Assembly (NCBI GenBank): GCA_963920635.1
Contig: OY987298.1
Location: 4,154,001 to 4,218,000, forward strand
DNA: 64,000 nucleotides
Direction: 5' to 3'
Origin: Pseudeuparius sepicola
Taxonomy: Eukaryota > Arthropoda > Insecta > Coleoptera > Anthribidae
The notes under the pieces: model-generated
What the model was told of the DNA's origin: nothing
Seen by the model: the letters and a program-made list of their open reading frames with translations, nothing else
Database searches by the model: none
Position numbers and translations under genes: made by a program
In this document: positions 11,160 to 22,640 of the stretch, one piece after another
Layout of the letters: the number at the start of each line of letters is the position of its first letter
Numbering within the stretch: position 1 is the stretch's first letter

Positions 11160-13138
11160 GCGTAGTCTAAAAGTGGAGGAGGTCGCCTGGAACAGAACAA
11201 ATTTTGTCAAAATGAATCGCCCAATTTTCACAACAAATTTCAGTTTGTCTACACCAACTTGGTACAGGATTTAGCCCCCAAATTGAACAGGTCCATTTGC
11301 CGAGCATCATTAATGCTTGTGGACGCGAACACCGTGTGAAATAAATTCCGTCCCTAGTGTCGGCCGACTATAAATAATAAAAAATGACCGGGGCAGAATT
11401 CGCGCCCGGACCAACAGGTAACAGGTAATCCGGGGCGGGTTTAACTACGGCGGTTTATTAAATAAAACGGACGTTCGTTGATTATGGAGGTAAAGAATAA
11501 ACTTGCTTGCTTTTAGGGTTTTATCGGCGGAAATTAAGATATCAGTGATTTAGTTTTAAATGCAGTCATAGGATCGGTAGCGTACGGAAAATTGTTGCTA
11601 GTTTGTTCTGTATACTTTTTTATGTTCGGAAGCCAACACAGAATGTTAAAATTTTAAAAATAAGTAACAGATAAAATTATATTTGTCCAAGAAAGCGGTA
11701 AGCGAAGGTACTGTTTACAATAATATCGATACAAAGTTTTTTAAGGTTCTTTAGCAATTCTTTAGGTGGAAAAATCTTACTAAGGTGTCCACAAAATGCC
11801 ATGTTGTAGTTTTTATCCGTCAAACTTTCCCATAGCTTGATCGGTTCTGAAATTAAATTTAATCCACGGCAAAGGACATAAACGAATACCCCCCAAGGCG
11901 CCTGGACGCCTCGATTTCCGTGTCAGGGCATCGGGTTTTAATGAGTTTCTTGATTAAATGCATTATTCGCTCGGAGGCGGTTATTACTTCTTAAAATATT
12001 CCAACGTCTAAATGTAAATCGCAGTTTTATTTTCGGAAGGCATAAAGTCAAAAATAAAGTTTAATTAAGAAAAGTTGGAGGGGCGACAACAAATCTGACT
12101 GGGGGAGAATTTTCAGATTCTTAATTGGAAGGTGCAAATGATAATTCTGGATAAAATATGTATAATAAAATGCCAAAATTCTATCCTTTTTTTGTTGCTT
12201 CACTCCACTTCAAGCAAAATATTGCCAGAGCCAAAATTTACCCGAATAAAAAAAACTTTCCCATATTATGCGGACTTTAATTTGTCCAAAAAATATTCTC
12301 AGTCTACACGCAAATAGTGTTAGAATGCAATTGCTTTTGAAATAATCGATATTATGCTAGACAATAGTATAATACGCTTAATTTGATGTTGTTTGTATGA
12401 TACTAAATTTCATGCAATTTCTTTTATTCGTAGATTAAAGTAGTTTAGTGATTCTTTAATATTGAAGTTTATTTATTTTCCACCTAAATTCTCAAACTTC
12501 TGAATTTTTAGTATACGAAGGAAGTAAAAAGAATTTAAAATATTTTATCCGTCGTTTGAAAATAAAAGAATTTCGCAGAACCGGACTAAATAAAACGAAA
12601 GAGTTTTACTGCCAGTTTATATACACATTTTGGGCAAAGTATTTTAAGCCCACGCAAATTCAATTTTATTTTCGAGGGTTATTGACGAAGCAAACAAAAT
12701 GCAAATGCTCTAAAATCAAATAATGGAAGGCTCGCTAGTAGTACCTGTACCTATAGGACAATTCCATGTTTTATACTGACGCATATTCATATTTCACCAA
12801 CGTTATATTAAATTTTATTTTAAAATGATATGAAAATAATACCTAATTAGTCAGTTTAATCAGATTACCTACCTACTACAATATCACTATTTTTCTAGTT
12901 ATTTCTCTAGTTTGCCAGTTTGATCTTAAACAAGATCACTCGATCTTTACAGGCAAAATAGGGCTTTCGAAAAATTAATCACAAAAATTTCCAGTAGGAA
13001 TAAATTCGAGAGGTCACTTTTCTTAAATTGGTTTCCGAATGGCAACAGGGTTTTGCGACCAAATTTAATATGCTATATGCATACGCAGACAAATTATTGT
13101 GATGATACCAGATTTTCTAATTTACCAGTAGCAATTAA
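11160..13138. other. About 2 kb with no supported feature
   Basis: GC content falls from left to right; the AT-rich part has only short frames and no recognisable motif, inverted repeat or tandem array. Confidence 0.4.
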
Positions 13139-13975
13139 AAGTCGGAATTCCGAGGTAAAGGTCAGAATTTCGCAAAGTTAGGATTCTGAGCAAAAATCGA
13201 AATTACCAGGAAAAGAAGGAACACTAAGAAAAAGGCATAACTTCGTAATGGGAGTCTGAATTCTGAGAAGAAACTAGTACTTCCGAGATAAAAGTTGGAA
13301 TTCAGATAAAAAATTTGGAATTCCGATGTAAAGGTCAGAATTTCGAGAAAAAAGTCAGAATTCAGAGAAAAATCGAAGTTAAAACCGTCATAATTACTCT
13401 TAATTTAGAGATAAAAGTCGGAATTCAGATAGAAAAGTCTTAATTCCGAGATAAAAGTCAGAATTCAGAGAGAAAAGCCGTAATTTCGGGATAAAAGTCG
13501 GAATTCAGAGAGAAAAGTCGTACCTAATTCCTAGGCAAAAGTCAGAATTTCGAGAAAAAGTTAGAATCCCGAACAAAAATCGAAATTCTGATTGAATGTA
13601 GGAATTCCAAGAAGAAAATGCGTAAGTTCGGGATCACAGACTGAATTCAGAGAAAAAGTAGTAATTCAAGTCGGAACCCCGGGGTAAAAATCAGAATCTC
13701 GGGAGAAAAGTCAGAATAATTCCGAGCAAATGTCGAAATTCTGAGGAAAAGTAGGGACTCCAAAAAAATGCGTATTTCGAGATAAGGGTCTGAATTCCGA
13801 GAAAAACGCCGCACTCGAAATAAAAATTCTGGAAAAAGGTAGAATTCCAAGAAGATATGTGTAATTCTGAGATAAGAGTCCGACTTTCGATAGAAAAGTC
13901 GGAATTCCGGGTAAAAGTCGGAATTGAGAGAGAAAAGTAGTCACAATTTCTAGAAAAAAGGCGGAATTTTGAAAT
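13139..13975. repeat. Degenerate ~20-24-bp minisatellite rich in GAATTC
   Basis: The segment is built from variants of AAAAGTCGGAATTCCGAGA, spaced about 20-24 bp apart, with many substitutions and small indels. Long minus-strand frames rich in Phe, Leu and Arg run through it, but they arise from the repeat and show no domain. Divergence between units suggests an old array. Confidence 0.85.
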
Positions 13976-14552
13976 AACAAACCGATATTTTTTGTCGCTT
14001 CGTACAGGGGGGTCTCAAATAACGTTTTCTTTAGTTTTTGAGACCAACTGAAATCCAAGGAGATGTGTTTTTTCGGGGGATCTAAATCTAGTTTTACAAT
14101 CGGCATACAGGGTGTTATAGAAGGCCAAAAACTATTCCTTCGAACAAACAAAAAATACTCCTTGTTTGCCTTTTTGACATTAAGGGCCCAAAAAGAATAA
14201 AATCTCCTAATTTATAAAACGTCTTATCTAAATATTTCTACCTTGACTTTGATCATGATGATCGCCGATTAATTTGATAGCGTGCGTTTACGCAATAGTG
14301 TTTCATTCTCCGCCATGGTAGGTATTTATTTGATATTTCGCACCCTAAGTCTGCACTGGGAAGCAATAACCCCGAAACACAATGGCAGAGCAATGGCCAC
14401 GTTCCATATTCATGACCCGCCCCAGCGTTACGTATATCGCTTACTTCGCGGCTCGCTGTATCAATCTTGCGGAAGCCCGGTCGCTCCGACCGCATAGTTA
14501 TGTGGTAGGAGGTCTCCCCCAAGTACATGCGGCTTGCTAGGTTTCTCCGTTG
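13976..14552. other. Interval before hAT copy 1, no gene seen
   Basis: AT-rich at first, then a moderately GC-rich stretch (14280-14560) with open frames on both strands but no recognisable protein. The hAT insertion follows at GTCTGGCT. Confidence 0.35.
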
Positions 14553-14770
14553 GTCTGGCTCACGGGCGTAGCCAAGGGGGGGGTTTCGGGGGTTCAAACC
14601 CCCCCCCGAAATAAGCAAAATATTACCTAATATTATACCGAAAAAATACGAGGAGTGAAGAGTTAAATTATTATTACGTTTGAATATATGTAGTAATAGT
14701 AGCGCCTAGCGCCATCTTTTGACGAGAGGCAGACGCAGTTGCAGTCGAACTATTTTGTATTGTAGGGACA

Positions 14771-14910
14771 CTTTGCGTTGTTTCTCGAGTATTCGCCACG
14801 CCCCTCGGTCGAAATGAGCGGAACTTTGTGGAAGTTCGTGGAAGTTTCTGGACGGCTACTGGGCTGCTATATAAGCGGCGCCGCGGCGCGTGACCGCGCT
14901 TACGGCAGTA
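14771..14910 (+). promoter_or_regulatory. Heat-shock-like promoter inside hAT copy 1
   Basis: TATATAA lies at 14868-14874. Upstream, GAA triplets start at 14811, 14821, 14831 and 14841, exactly 10 bp apart, and TTC follows at 14846-14848, exactly 5 bp after the last. This is the nGAAnnTTCn phasing of heat-shock factor binding sites; the in-between units (TTG, TCG) are near matches. A second cluster, TTC-nn-GA-nnn-TTC, starts about 14782. A CAGT initiator-like sequence is at 14906-14909, and an A-rich leader follows, ending in a possible splice donor (GTGTAAGTGAG). The reading as a heat-shock promoter is inference from phasing. Confidence 0.6.
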
Positions 14911-14988
14911 TTGTTCCATGCGAACTCGAAGCGAATAAAAGTGAAAAGTGGTGAACGAATAGTGAAGAGAATTAAGTGTACCGTGTAA

Positions 14989-15231
14989 GTGAGTAATTTT
15001 AGTGCGCTGTTATTCGATGACCTTGTTAAGGATAGATACGTGAATCATTATTACTGTCGAAAAATGGAGGGGAAAAAAAGGAAGGGTGATAAACTTAAAG
15101 GTATGGACTACTGGAAAAAGTGGTGTAGTCAAGGTCAAGGGGTTTCTAATAAAGAAACAAATTTGGATTTAGCTATCAAAGCTTCAGCTACCTTGCGTGC
15201 TGATAAGAAGACTGCCTACCCCGAAATCTAG
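14989..15231 (+). pseudogene. N-terminal fragment of the hAT transposase, copy 1
   Basis: A short frame whose product starts SNFSALLFDDLVKDRY and is Lys-rich around residues 28-45. Its own ATG is uncertain: the frame begins at a GTG, and the first internal ATG is at 15064. It stops at the deletion junction after A-Y-P-E-I. I do not recognise a domain. The same frame is intact in copy 2 and frameshifted by a missing A in copies 3, 4 and 5. It lies directly behind the promoter and may be what the promoter expresses. Confidence 0.5.
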
Positions 15232-15496
15232 TTTGGAATGCCTAGATATGCGCGATAAAAACCTTTATCCTAATATTTACACATTACTACAAATCTTGGC
15301 TACCATTCCTGTATCCACTGCTACCCCAGGAAGGTCTTTCTCGAGCCTAAGGAGACTGAAAACCTATTTACGAAACACTACAAGTGAAAACAGACTTAAT
15401 GGTATGGCTCTATTGAACATTCACTATGGAACAGAAATTCATGCAGATGAAGTAGTGGATATACTTAAAAGAAAAAGCCGAAGATTTCTTCTTTGA
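15197..15496 (+). pseudogene. hAT transposase C-terminal dimerisation domain, copy 1
   Basis: The 99-residue frame contains ILATIPVSTATPGRSFSS, then LRRLKTYLR and ENRLNGMALLNIH, which is the conserved hAT C-terminal dimerisation motif (PVSTATAERSFSxLRRLKxYLR, then RLxxLALLxIH). It ends with a natural stop after R-R-F-L-L. In this copy the usual Glu before RSFS is Gly. The domain is known to mediate transposase dimerisation; without the RNase-H core it cannot cut DNA. Confidence 0.85.
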
Positions 15497-15839
15497 TGGT
15501 TTTAGATTTAGCGCAGAGGAACGAAATTAATTTATCCATTTCATTTAAAGTTAAGAACTTTATAAATATGTCGTAGTTTTTCGGATGAATATATAGATAT
15601 TAAATTTCATGTAAGTATATTTTTGTTGTTTTATTTACTTCTCAAACTAAACCCCTCCCAAAACTAAATCCTGGCTACGCCCGTGGTCTGGCTTACTTCT
15701 CCGCATACGGTGCATCTAACGGCGTACGAAAAGAGGAGGGAATTTATGTTTGCAATAAGTAGCTATGGTATTGAAACAGATTCCAGTTAGCATAATATGT
15801 AATAAGTTTTGGTTAATAGGATATTTAAAAAATCAATGT

Positions 15840-16037
15840 TTAAAAATTATTTTGTGATAATAATTGTAATAATGTCTATATTGGTCAAACTGGAAGAGCT
15901 TTCGAAATTAGAGTCAATGACCATGTAAAATTAATTGATAAGAATAAAAACACAGACTTTACTTTAATTACCTCGCTATTTTCTAATCACATTTTAGAAA
16001 CTAATCAGAATATTGATATTAGTAAAAGCTTTACATA
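15840..16037 (+). pseudogene. Penelope-like GIY-YIG endonuclease relic, 5' part
   Basis: The frame reads N-N-V-Y-I-G-Q-T-G-R-A-F-E-I-R-V-N-D-H and later SLFSNHILETNQ. Y-I-G-Q-T-G-R with a downstream Arg and His matches the GIY-YIG endonuclease at the C terminus of Penelope-like elements. It stops abruptly at the TA of the element at 16040-17081 and resumes at 17084. The reverse transcriptase is not adjacent, so this is a 5'-truncated copy. Confidence 0.8.
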
Positions 16038-16039
16038 TA

Positions 16040-17081
16040 CAGGGTGAATCAGTTTTTTGTAGCAGGACATTAACAGGTGAAAGGTCTTCAAAAAATAACC
16101 GCACTTTTTCGTATAAACTATATCTTTTTAAGGCTTATAGAAAAGTTACAGGGAGTTAAAGTTGGAAAAAATATGTGGACTTTATCGAATATTTAGCAAA
16201 CTAGTTAGGATATTTAAGTCATATTATTTGGTATACGTTACAACGGCATGGGTGAGAAGAAAAATGAATCACCTTGTATTGTAATAAAAGGTATTGCATT
16301 TTTTTATGTAGATTTTAATTGCAGACAAAAATGTCCTCTTGGTATTTGTTAGCATGTGTTATAGCTTATGGTAAATTTCATTTTTTTATATTATTTTAGA
16401 GTATTTCGGAAAAATTAACTAAGAAATTTGCCCCATAAGGAAGACTCAAAATGAAAAATAAACTAACCCATCCAAGGTTTTACTTTTCAAGATACAGAGC
16501 GTAACATTAACTGAATCTTCCTTAAATGTTTAAGACCCCGTATCTTCAAAAGTATAGCCTTAAATAGGTAAGTTTATTGGAAGCACCTTATTTCTATTTT
16601 AAGTGTTACTTATGGAGATAATTTTTTAGATAATTTTTCAGAAATGCCCCGAAATAATACAAAAAATGAAAGTTGCCATTAAACTATAACACATGCGAAC
16701 AAATACTAAGAGGACATTTTTGTCTGTAATTAAAGTCGACATAAAAAATTCAATACCTTTTATTACAATACAAGGTGATTCATTTTTTTTTTAAATAATT
16801 GTGCTGATTACCCACTTCTCCGCCACTGGTTGGGCAAGATGTTCGATATTAACAGGTTTTATGCTAACCCATGCCGTTGTAACTTATACCAAATATGACT
16901 TAAATATCCTAACTAGTTTGGTAAATATTCGATAAAGTCCACTTTTTTCCAACTTTAGCACCCTGTAACTTTTCTATGAAGCCTTAAAAAAATATAGTTT
17001 ATAGGAAAAGTGCGGTTATTTTTTGAAAATCTATCACCTGGTAATTGTTAAAGTCCTGCTACAAAAAATTGATTCACCATG
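16040..17081. mobile_element. TA-target element with ~500-bp inverted arms, inside the Penelope relic
   Basis: Left end CAGGGTGAATCAGTTTTTTG follows TA at 16038-16039; the inverted right end (ending GATTCACCATG) precedes TA at 17082-17083. The arms are paired nearly to the centre. No coding. It interrupts the Penelope endonuclease relic, so it is younger than that insertion. Confidence 0.9.
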
Positions 17082-17083
17082 TA

Positions 17084-17220
17084 TATTAAAAGTAAAAAAT
17101 TGGATTTATTTGAAATTTTAGAAATCTTGAAATATGTAAACAATCCTGAATTTAATTACCTTAATAAGAACATACAATTTGAATTTAATAATTTTCTAAA
17201 TTTAGGTACTTGTTGATTAT
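17084..17220 (+). pseudogene. Penelope-like endonuclease relic, 3' part
   Basis: Continues the frame cut at 16037: KSKKLDLFEILEILKYVNN, then N-P-E-F-N-Y-L and a stop after L-G-T-C. Penelope-like proteins typically end with such a K-L-x-L-x-E-x-L-E-I stretch. Joined across the insertion, it completes the C terminus. Confidence 0.7.
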
Positions 17221-17356
17221 TAAACACTATGTATTGAATGTACCTACCTCTCAACTTCTATCAACGTCATTATTCTAATTTCTAAGAACCTTTGGTAAGA
17301 TAACTATTTTTATTGTAAATTGTATATTAGCTTCTTTTGTTTAGAATTAATAAATA

Positions 17357-17809
17357 CACTCTATTCAAACTAAATGCAAGTGGCGCGTAAACATTTACAC
17401 GATGGGAGCACGTGAACAATTCTGAGGGCTAATACGAGGCAGGGCCGCATTAAGGACGATCTCTATGAATTTTATAATATAAAATATTAAAAATGATATG
17501 CCCCAGTATTAAGAACTTTAAAAACAAATTTTTATGGCACGCCTAGTCATTCACTTACCTGCAAATTTCTACTATTAACACAAATCGTAGCTCCAACAAT
17601 TAATAAACAGCGAAAGAATTATATCGGAAAAAATAAAGGTCCACTTGCAACTCAATACACCTCTGTAAGAAACACCGACTCGCTGCGCTCGCCCGCCGGG
17701 TGAGACTTTATTGCCGGCTGGCCAATAGCAAGCCGATTACGTGCGCATCACGCTCTAGCCATGCAACAACTTGTGTTTACGTTTCACTTGCGTTTAGTTT
17801 GTATAGAGT
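17357..17809. repeat. Interspersed ~450-bp repeat, copy A
   Basis: Begins CACTCTATTCAAACTAAATG and ends with a similar inverted sequence (GTTTAGTTTGTATAGAGT), so it looks like a non-autonomous DNA transposon of unknown superfamily. Copies B (28224-28660) and C (63051-63503) are clearly related along the whole length. I could not define a target duplication. No coding. Confidence 0.8.
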
Positions 17810-17932
17810 TTAGTCTGATGATAGCACAGTCGAACAGAAATTAGTCACAACCTTTGTTTTATATTTATTTATAATATAATGGTTTTGGACTTGGAGAATA
17901 TTATTTCTACGTATTAGTAATATTGACTAGGA

Positions 17933-18055
17933 TTGTTTATTGAGCCGTCCGTGGTGTTGATGGCCATGACATTTGATGGCAATCAATGGGTGTTGAAACG
18001 GCACCGTCGCAATAACAAGGCCCGCCAGCTGAAAGCGATGAGTCATCCAAGGGAG
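17933..18055 (+). other. Possible exon-like segment
   Basis: A small GC-richer island in AT-rich DNA with an open plus frame (V-L-M-A-M-T-F-D-G-N-Q-W-V-L-K-R) that ends in a good splice-donor match, GAG|GTGAGC, at about 18054. Upstream TTGACTAG could act as an acceptor but lacks a pyrimidine tract. The frame has no ATG before residue 10. I do not recognise the product. It could be an exon of a long-intron host gene or a fragment of a repeat. Confidence 0.2.
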
Positions 18056-18173
18056 GTGAGCCTAAGGCGCCAAATTCAAATTTCAAGGTATCAACTTGGT
18101 AAATTTGGTAAAGAAACACTTAAAAATGATTGTTTACATATATAGCTCATGGTTTTACAACACGGATAATAAT

Positions 18174-19818
18174 CTACGAGAGTGGAAGTCACATTTTCAA
18201 GGGGTTTTGGTGCATTTAGATATATACCGGTAAAATTTTCGTAAATGTCAATTATTTCTTATTTGCCTGTCTAGATACAACTAAATTCGAATAAATAAAA
18301 CCATAAAACTTACTGATTTCAAGGTGGTTACGTTTAATCACGTAAAATTGTTAGGTATAACACTCTCCAACAGTCCAAACCAAAATCCTGGAAAACTGTG
18401 TAGGAACAAAATCTCTTTTGATGGCCTTAACTTAACCCACTTTTTCCCTAAAATGGGGTCTTTACACGTCTTAACACGTCCACGGCATGATTTAAATTAG
18501 TCCGAAACTATACGCCATTGAATATAAGAAATACGCCCCCTGTAGGCTCAGTGCTAAACTAAGTATATGGGCCATGCCATTTTGTTGATCCGTATATTAT
18601 GTTTTCTGTTTTGTTCAAAATCAGTCAAAAAAGCTTTATTTTCTAAAGTTGACTATTATAATAATGTGGTAAATAACAACAGTTGAATTCTACGAGAGTG
18701 AAAGTCACATTTTCAAGGGGTTTTGGTGCATTTAGATATCTACCGGTAAAATTTTCGTAAATGCCAATTATTTCTTATTTGCCTGTCTAGATACAACTAA
18801 ATTCGAATAAATAAAACCATAAAACTTACTGATTTCAAGGTGGTTACATTTAATCACGTAAAATTGTTAGGTATAACACTCTCCAACAGTCCAAACCAAA
18901 ATCCTGGAAAACTGTGTAGGAATAAAATCTCTTTTGATGGACTTAACCCACTTTTCCCTTAAAATGGGGTCTTTATGGAGGAAAAAGCGGACACATTAGG
19001 ACCGCCTTTGTAGTTTCCCTTGCAGTTGGGAACGGAACACGTCCACGGCATGATTTAAATTAGTCCGAAACTATACGCGATTGAATATAAGAAATACGCC
19101 CCCTGTAGGCTCAATGCTAAACTAAGTATATGGGTCATGCCATTTTGTTGATCCGTATATTATGTTTTCTGTTTTGTTCAAAATCAGTCAAAAAAGCTTT
19201 ATTTTCTAAAGTTGACTATTATAATAATGTGGTAAATAACAACAGTTGAATTCTACGAGAGTGAAAGTCACATTTTCAAGGGGTTTTGGTGCATTTAGAT
19301 ATCTACCGGTAAAATTTTCGTAAATGCCAATTATTTCTTATTTGCCTGTCTAGATACAACTAAATTCGAATAAATAAAACCATAAAACTTACTGATTTCA
19401 AGGTGGTTACGTTTAATCACGTAAAATTGTTAGGTATAACACTCTCCAACAGTCCAAACCAAAATCCTGGAAAACTGTGTAGGAACAAAATCTCTTTTGA
19501 TGACCTTAACACACTTTTTCCCTAAAATGGGGTGTTTATGGAGGAAAAAGCGGACACATTAGGACCGCCTTTGTAGTTTCCCTTGCAGTTGGGAACGGAA
19601 CACGTCCACGGCATGATTTAAATTAGTCCGAAACTATACGCCATTGAATATAAGAAATACGCCCCCTGTAGGCTCAATGATAAACTAAGTATATGGGCCA
19701 TGCCATTTTGTTGATCCGTATATTATGTTTTCTGTTTTGTTCAAAATCAGTCAAAAAAGCTTTATTTTCTAAAGTTGACTATTATAATAATGTGGTAAAA
19801 ACAACAACAGTTGAATTC
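18174..19818. repeat. Tandem triplication of a ~565-bp unit
   Basis: Three head-to-tail copies start at 18174, 18690 and 19253, each with CTACGAGAG. Copies 2 and 3 (563 and about 565 bp) are almost identical. Copy 1 (516 bp) lacks about 50 bp containing GGAGGAAAAAGCGGACAC. Each unit ends with GTGGTAAATAACAAC or similar before the next. The near-identity means a recent local amplification. No coding is recognised in the unit. Confidence 0.95.
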
Positions 19819-22640
19819 AAATGTTTAAATATTCCCGCCACGCTTGTGCCAAAAAAGAGAGAAGAGTTAAAGAAGAGTTGTTAGAATATGAAATAAAGCA
19901 AGTAAAATGTGATTTTTATTATGATTGTGCCCAAAAGGCCTCCCACAGTTATCAGAAGTGGAATTAAAGTGTTATGCAGTGTAATTACGAAGTTTTAGTG
20001 CGAGATTCGGACGAAAAACCGTCTTGATTCGATCGCCGAGGTCCTAACCTAAACATTTTTTGTTCCTGAAAACATTTTCGAGATGGAACAAGTTTCGAAT
20101 CAATTTAATTTAACCAACAAAGTTCTCTATTTCGAATTCTGCTTTTAGTTCATTTTTAGTTGCCTGTTGCCTTTGCAATTACATACATCATAAACAATAA
20201 TGTTTAAACTTTATAATAACCGGTAAGTACAGTTTCCCGTGGTGTATGTCTGCCCCGATTTTTTTGAAATTTTGGCTACCCCCCTATTTTCGGGGTCCCT
20301 GAACACGAATCTGACCTTAGTTTTTGGTGCTCGGGCGTAGTTTCCGAGAGAATGAATTTTCAAATTTCCTTTGACACCTCACTTTTCATGGCGATATTTG
20401 TGGTTATAATCCGAATGAATTTTTACTATATGCAGCTCAAACTGATCACCACACTATTTTGCACGTTTTGCAACATCGAAACTTCGCGGAAACCCGCGGA
20501 AAATCCGAAATTTGGAAAGATTTGTGCCGTGTTTACGTCCGGCCCGGCCGGTGTTTTCGCCCCACAATCGGCGGGCGCCGATTGTCGGGGGGGAACTTTT
20601 ACCTAATAACCAAATAACTTTATGAAGACGACCACAAAATTATATTATAGAAGACAAGAACAATGAACAAGAACAACGCAGTGTAAACCCAAAGTGTGCC
20701 CAAAGCTAGAGGTGACAATGGCCCATATAGTTAGTTCGCATAGTGCCCGTCGGGGCGTTGGCATCTTAAATTCAGTCGCGTATAGACACAACCTAAAACC
20801 TATAAACTAAAATTGAACTTTAATCACTTTATTCTGAACCACTGCTGTTTTACCACCTTATTAATAAAACTTTACGTCCTATATTACTAAAAAACACAGT
20901 CCAACACACAACAAACGTTATTCAAAACAGGAAAATCGCCAGACAAGTAAACGTAAACAACTACAAAAAGCAACCTCCCGACCTCCCTGTGATGACGTAG
21001 TGACGTTTCGCGTCGCCAGCTGGCAGGCCTTTATCATTGCGACGGTGCCGGTTGAAACGTGTAATGACGTTCCATGTAAACTTCACGAATACCAATGGAT
21101 TGGATCTCATGAAACGTCACTAAACGCCATGAAATTCCATTGAACGCCATCAACGCCCATGGCCGGTGAGCGTGGCATCGAAGAGAGGGGGTTTAAAACT
21201 GGTCAGAAATTACCGCGCTTTCGTTTTACGGAGATTTACATGGGGAAGGTGCCCTCAGACATTCTTTCCTTCGATGGGGAAAGGGAACGGGCCCGTAATT
21301 TCATTTCCTTGTCTCCTAGCACATCTCATAATCCGACCCGGTTGTGCGGTCCCGCAGTTTTATCAGCCCCGGTGGTTTTTAACGCACTCCGGGCCTCGTA
21401 AAAAGTAATCGCGGCCCAAATAAAACTAATTGGGGAGGTCGCAAAAAGGGGGCGCCCGCCCAGCCGCGACGGGGCTCGAACGCTGAAAGGTAAGCCCGTT
21501 CATAATTGGGTCGTCCCTAAAAGCCGAAATATAATGTTTGATTTTTCTACTGAAGCAAAAAACACTGAAGCACTTGGGACCTACTAATCTCATATAAGGC
21601 AAATAAAATAGTAGCGATGAAATACATCGTTTGAAGAAATGATGAAAACTAAAGAAATTTTCGTAGGTAACATCATAAGGGCATCTAATTTTTCCGAAAA
21701 AAATCGAAAAAACACATTGTTAAGTAATATTTTAACAAGAAGCATGAGTGCTGGTGGCAACAAAAATCCGAGTCGAAGACGAGGATTTTTGCACCTGCAC
21801 GAATGCATTTTGTTAAAAAAATATTACTTAGCATTGTTTTTTTTTATATTTTTTCACAGGAAAAAATAGATGCCCGAATGGTATTTGACAAGACTATATT
21901 TCATGAGTAACAGAGATTATTCTGCATACACATAGCTTACAAAACATACTAGGTACCTATTATACAACAGCTGTCAAGTTTGGCCGCGGGTAAACTCGAA
22001 AAAACAGCTGACAGGTGCTGTCATACCGTTTTTCCATCTAGAAACCATTTGTAATTCAAAATTGCGCGTTTGTGATTGGTGAAAATTAAGACGAGGGAAA
22101 TAGTCAGATGAAATTAAGTCATAATAATTATAAATGTTTACTTGATACTTCGTTGTGAGAAACAACTTCAGTAACTAGTTTCAGTGACGTAGATTAAGGC
22201 ATCCAGTAGTTATAAATTTAATGCTGTGTTTTTCATTCAACTTCAAAGCGACACCGTGCTAGAGTCACTTTGACACGTCAAAAGCAATTTTCTAGCTTTT
22301 ATTCTACCTACCACAGATGACTGAACTAATCTGCATTCTTCTCATATCTGTCATAATTACCTGAAACAAAAAATATTTTATTAGTATAATTTAACAGGTG
22401 ATAGAACTCGCAAAAATAAAAAGAAAAGTGCATTATAAACTATTAAATTTCCTGAGACAGTGTATATTACTAGACTGGAGACAATTAATTATTATGTTTT
22501 AACGGGGTAGAAAACGATAAAGTTAGTGACATCGCACTAAACTCAATATGGCCGCCACTCCAAGATGGCGGATTACCTATTTGATACCACCCTCCTGACA
22601 TGGGAATCAACTAGGTACTAAAAAGCACAAAATAACATTG
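19819..22640. other. About 2.8 kb without a supported gene
   Basis: Includes GC-rich stretches at 20480-20600 and 21000-21490 with open frames on several strands but no domain, and AT-rich sequence from 21540 on. No inverted or tandem repeat of note apart from short CAGCTGTCA-type repeats near 21967-22016. Confidence 0.35.

Larger units (their letters stand above)
14561..15685 (+). mobile_element. hAT 'CACGGGCG' family, copy 1
   Basis: The ends are inverted CACGGGCGTAGCCA; exact 8-bp duplication GTCTGGCT at 14553-14560 and 15686-15693. It is 1125 bp. Just inside the left end is a G-run/C-run hairpin. A promoter-like region (14771-14910) leads to a short N-terminal frame (14989-15231), which joins out of frame to the C-terminal dimerisation part of a hAT transposase (15197-15496). 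The middle of the transposase, including the catalytic core, is missing, so it is an internally deleted derivative mobilised in trans. This copy has seven A's in the run at about 15073-15079 that is shortened in copies 3-5, so its first frame is open. Confidence 0.95.

Noticed and set aside
10936..11274. Thr-His-Val repeat proteins on both strands
   Set aside because: They are the translation of the 9-bp minisatellite; any frame stays open.
13647..14151. Phe/Leu/Arg-rich frames on the minus strand
   Set aside because: Produced by the GAATTC minisatellite, no domain, no start context.
14674..14919. Open frame antisense to the hAT promoter (starts M-E-Q-Y-C-R-K-R), also at 46273, 51728 and 52776
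   Set aside because: It is antisense to the promoter and leader, has no recognisable domain, and is conserved only because the copies are young.
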